A DNA stretch of 7,983 nucleotides from NCBI GenBank assembly GCA_002309395.1, contig DBWU01000063.1:200-8182 (forward strand), read 5' to 3'. Positions 6,179-7,983 of the stretch are shown here, piece after piece (position 1 is the stretch's first letter; the number at the start of each line of letters is the position of its first letter). The notes under the pieces are model-generated. The model was not told the DNA's origin and made no database searches. It saw nothing but the letters and a program-made list of their open reading frames with translations. The stretch comes from Oscillospiraceae bacterium UBA1230 (GTDB lineage Bacteria > Bacillota > Clostridia > Oscillospirales > Oscillospiraceae). A program made the position numbers and the translations under genes.

Positions 6179-6207
6179 TTCCCTAACAGCAAAAGGAGGC
6201 GCATACT

Positions 6208-7704
6208 ATGAGCCAGAAGATCCTGTATCACAGCACACGCGACCGTGCCTTGACCGCTTCATCCAGCCGTGCCGTGCTGGAGGGGCTGGCGCCGGACGGC
6301 GGATTATATATCTCCGACGCGGTAAACGCGGAGGGGTTTGATTACCGCGCACTGCTCACCTGCACCGCGCAGGAGATGGCGGAGGTGATCCTTTCCAGGT
6401 TACTGCCGGATCTGCCGGATATGGGCGATCTGGTGCGCCGTGGTTACGCGGGCAAATTCGAAACGGAGGAGCTGACGCCGCTGGTGCCGGTCGGTGAACG
6501 GTACGTACTGGAGCTGTTCCGCGGCCCCACCAGCGCCTTTAAGGACGTGGCGTTGAGCCTTCTGCCCCGTTTCATCACCGCCGCCAAACGGGCCGAAGGC
6601 GTGAGCGACGAGATCGTGATCCTCACCGCCACTTCCGGCGATACCGGCAAGGCGGCGCTGGAGGGCTTTCACGACGTGGACGGCACGAAGATCATCGTTT
6701 TTTACCCCCACGGCGGCGTTTCGCCGGTACAGCAGGCGCAGATGACCACGCAGGAGGGCAACAACGTGTGCGTATGCGCCGTGCGCGGCAATTTTGACGA
6801 CGCGCAGACCGGCGTAAAGAACGTGTTTGCCGCCTGCCGGGACCGTGCGCTCCCCGGCGTGCGCCTGTCCTCCGCCAACTCCATCAACATCGGTCGTCTG
6901 GCGCCGCAGGTGGTGTATTATTTCAAAGCGTACGCGGAGCTGGTAAAGTCCGGGCGCATTGTCGCAGGCGAAAAGGTGCATTTCGTGGTGCCTACCGGCA
7001 ATTTCGGCGACATTCTCGCCGGGTACTACGCCAAGCTGCTGGGTCTGCCGGTGGGAAAGCTGGTATGCGCCTCCAACCGGAACGACGTGCTCACCGAATT
7101 CTTGACCACCGGCGTCTACGACCGGCGGCGACCCTTCTATAAGACCACCTCCCCCTCTATGGATATTCTGGTATCCAGCAATCTGGAGCGGATGCTGTAT
7201 CTCGCCTCCGGCGGTGACACGGAGCTGGTGGCGTCCCTGATGCGCCGGCTCAACGAGGATGGGCGCTATCAGGTGCCGGATACGCTTTTGAGCGCCCTGC
7301 AGGAGACCTTTGCCTGCGGATGCTGTGACGATACGCAAGCCGCCGCGCTGATCCGCCGGGTGTGGGAGAATGAGCGGTATCTGTGCGATCCGCACACCGC
7401 CGTTGCCTACCGGGTGGCGGACGATTTCATGGCAGCGCAGACCGACGGCGCGCCGGTGGTGGTGCTGTCCACCGCCTCGCCGTATAAGTTCCCTGCCGCC
7501 GTACTATCCGCGCTGGGACAGGCCGTGGAGGAAGAAGGCTTTGCGCTGATGGATCGGCTTCACGACCTTACCGGCGTACCGATACCGCCCCAGTTGGCGT
7601 CCCTGCGGCAAAAGAAGGTGCGCCATACGGACGTGATCGACCGGGAGGAAATGCTTTCGTACGTATTGGGCAAGATCGCGCAAAAGAACTGGGAGGCAAA
7701 GTGA
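6208..7704 (+). CDS. thrC: Threonine synthase (PLP-dependent)
   Basis: This cytoplasmic enzyme converts O-phospho-L-homoserine and water to L-threonine and phosphate, the last step of threonine synthesis. At 498 residues it matches the long threonine synthase class found in many Clostridia, enteric bacteria and yeast. The N-terminus has the family pattern YHSTRD..AL..GLAPDGGLYI (7-35). K112 in GPTSAFKDVA is the expected PLP Schiff-base lysine, and TATSGDTGKAA (140-150) and PTGNFGD (262-268) are the cofactor-binding loops. The ATG at 6208 follows AGGAGG (6194-6199) with 8-base spacing. The TGA stop overlaps the next start codon by one base, so thrC and thrH are almost certainly co-transcribed and translationally coupled. 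It diverges from lysC-asd. I see no missing motif and no sign of transfer. Confidence 0.97.
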   Translation: MSQKILYHSTRDRALTASSSRAVLEGLAPDGGLYISDAVNAEGFDYRALLTCTAQEMAEVILSRLLPDLPDMGDLVRRGYAGKFETEELTPLVPVGERYVLELFRGPTSAFKDVALSLLPRFITAAKRAEGVSDEIVILTATSGDTGKAALEGFHDVDGTKIIVFYPHGGVSPVQQAQMTTQEGNNVCVCAVRGNFDDAQTGVKNVFAACRDRALPGVRLSSANSINIGRLAPQVVYYFKAYAELVKSGRIVAGEKVHFVVPTGNFGDILAGYYAKLLGLPVGKLVCASNRNDVLTEFLTTGVYDRRRPFYKTTSPSMDILVSSNLERMLYLASGGDTELVASLMRRLNEDGRYQVPDTLLSALQETFACGCCDDTQAAALIRRVWENERYLCDPHTAVAYRVADDFMAAQTDGAPVVVLSTASPYKFPAAVLSALGQAVEEEGFALMDRLHDLTGVPIPPQLASLRQKKVRHTDVIDREEMLSYVLGKIAQKNWEAK

Positions 7705-7983
7705 TGAGTTTGAATATCGTCTGTCTTGATATGGAAGGCGTGGTGGTACCGGAGATCTGGATCGCCTTCGCCGAAGCCAGCGGCATCCCCGAACTGCGCC
7801 GCACCACCCGCGACGAGCCGGATTACGACAAGCTGATGCGCTGGCGCATCGACCTGCTGGCAAAGCGCGGTCTGGGGCTCAAGGAGATCCAATCCGTCAT
7901 TGAGACCATCGATCCTCTGCCGGGCGCCCGCGCGTTTCTGGACGAACTGCGCGCCGAGACGCAGGTGGTGATCCTCAGCGACA
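7704..7983 (+). CDS. thrH: ThrH: HAD-family phosphoserine phosphatase / homoserine phosphotransferase, C-terminus outside window
   Basis: The first 93 residues are visible; ThrH is normally about 205 long. The N-terminal CLDMEGVVVPEIW matches the ThrH version of HAD motif I (DxEG), with D9 the expected phosphate-accepting nucleophile. The block TTRDEPDYDKLM (34-45) and the ending QVVILSD (motif II) are also characteristic. ThrH of Pseudomonas transfers phosphate from phosphoserine to homoserine, giving serine and O-phosphohomoserine, and can replace the homoserine kinase ThrB. Placement directly after thrC, with TGATG start-stop overlap and a GGGAGG ribosome site 7 bases upstream (7691-7696), supports that role because its product is ThrC's substrate. 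A plain SerB phosphoserine phosphatase is the alternative, but the motif block and neighbour favour ThrH. The remaining HAD motifs lie beyond the window. Confidence 0.93.
   Translation, partial: MSLNIVCLDMEGVVVPEIWIAFAEASGIPELRRTTRDEPDYDKLMRWRIDLLAKRGLGLKEIQSVIETIDPLPGARAFLDELRAETQVVILSD

Noticed and set aside
5979..6207. Possible lysine riboswitch, T-box or leader peptide upstream of lysC or thrC
   Set aside because: The predicted leaders are only about 90 and 23 bases. I see no T-box consensus, L-box architecture or run of regulatory codons.
6400..7395. Long minus-strand open frame (331 codons) opposite thrC
   Set aside because: It is an antisense shadow of thrC, without a promoter or ribosome site and with low-complexity composition.

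Overview
This GC-rich window reads as ordinary, densely packed chromosome of an anaerobic Gram-positive bacterium, most likely a Clostridia member of the Oscillospirales type. That placement is an inference. It rests on strong AGGAGG-like ribosome sites, well-spaced sigma-A-type promoters, an electron-bifurcating Nfn-type oxidoreductase, a lipoprotein solute-binding protein and Firmicutes-like aspartate-pathway enzymes. I see no rRNA, tRNA, CRISPR array, insertion sequence or phage gene.

Layout. Positions 1-1728, minus strand, hold nfnA followed by the start of nfnB/gltA (cut by the left edge). The two genes are one base apart and are driven by a clear promoter at 1807-1835. Positions 1912-3504, minus strand, hold a lone peptide-type ABC-transporter substrate-binding lipoprotein with its own near-consensus promoter (3544-3572) and no permease nearby. 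Positions 3643-5978, minus strand, hold lysC then asd, closed by a 13-bp-stem terminator at 3590-3623. Positions 6208-7983, plus strand, hold thrC overlapping by one base with the start of thrH (cut by the right edge). The lysC and thrC operons diverge from a 229-base region (5979-6207) that holds both promoters and several inverted repeats.

How the genes fit together. LysC phosphorylates aspartate and Asd reduces the product to aspartate semialdehyde, the branch point to lysine/diaminopimelate and to threonine. Homoserine dehydrogenase is not in the window. ThrH can make O-phosphohomoserine from homoserine, and ThrC turns that into threonine. ThrH next to ThrC suggests a threonine route that does not need a ThrB-type homoserine kinase. 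NfnAB would supply NADPH, which Asd and homoserine dehydrogenase normally consume, but a regulatory link is not shown.

I found no clearly new biological system. The points most worth a second look are the thrC-thrH pairing, the inverted repeats in the divergent lysC/thrC control region, a 9-bp hairpin at the predicted nfn transcription start, and the orphan solute-binding protein.
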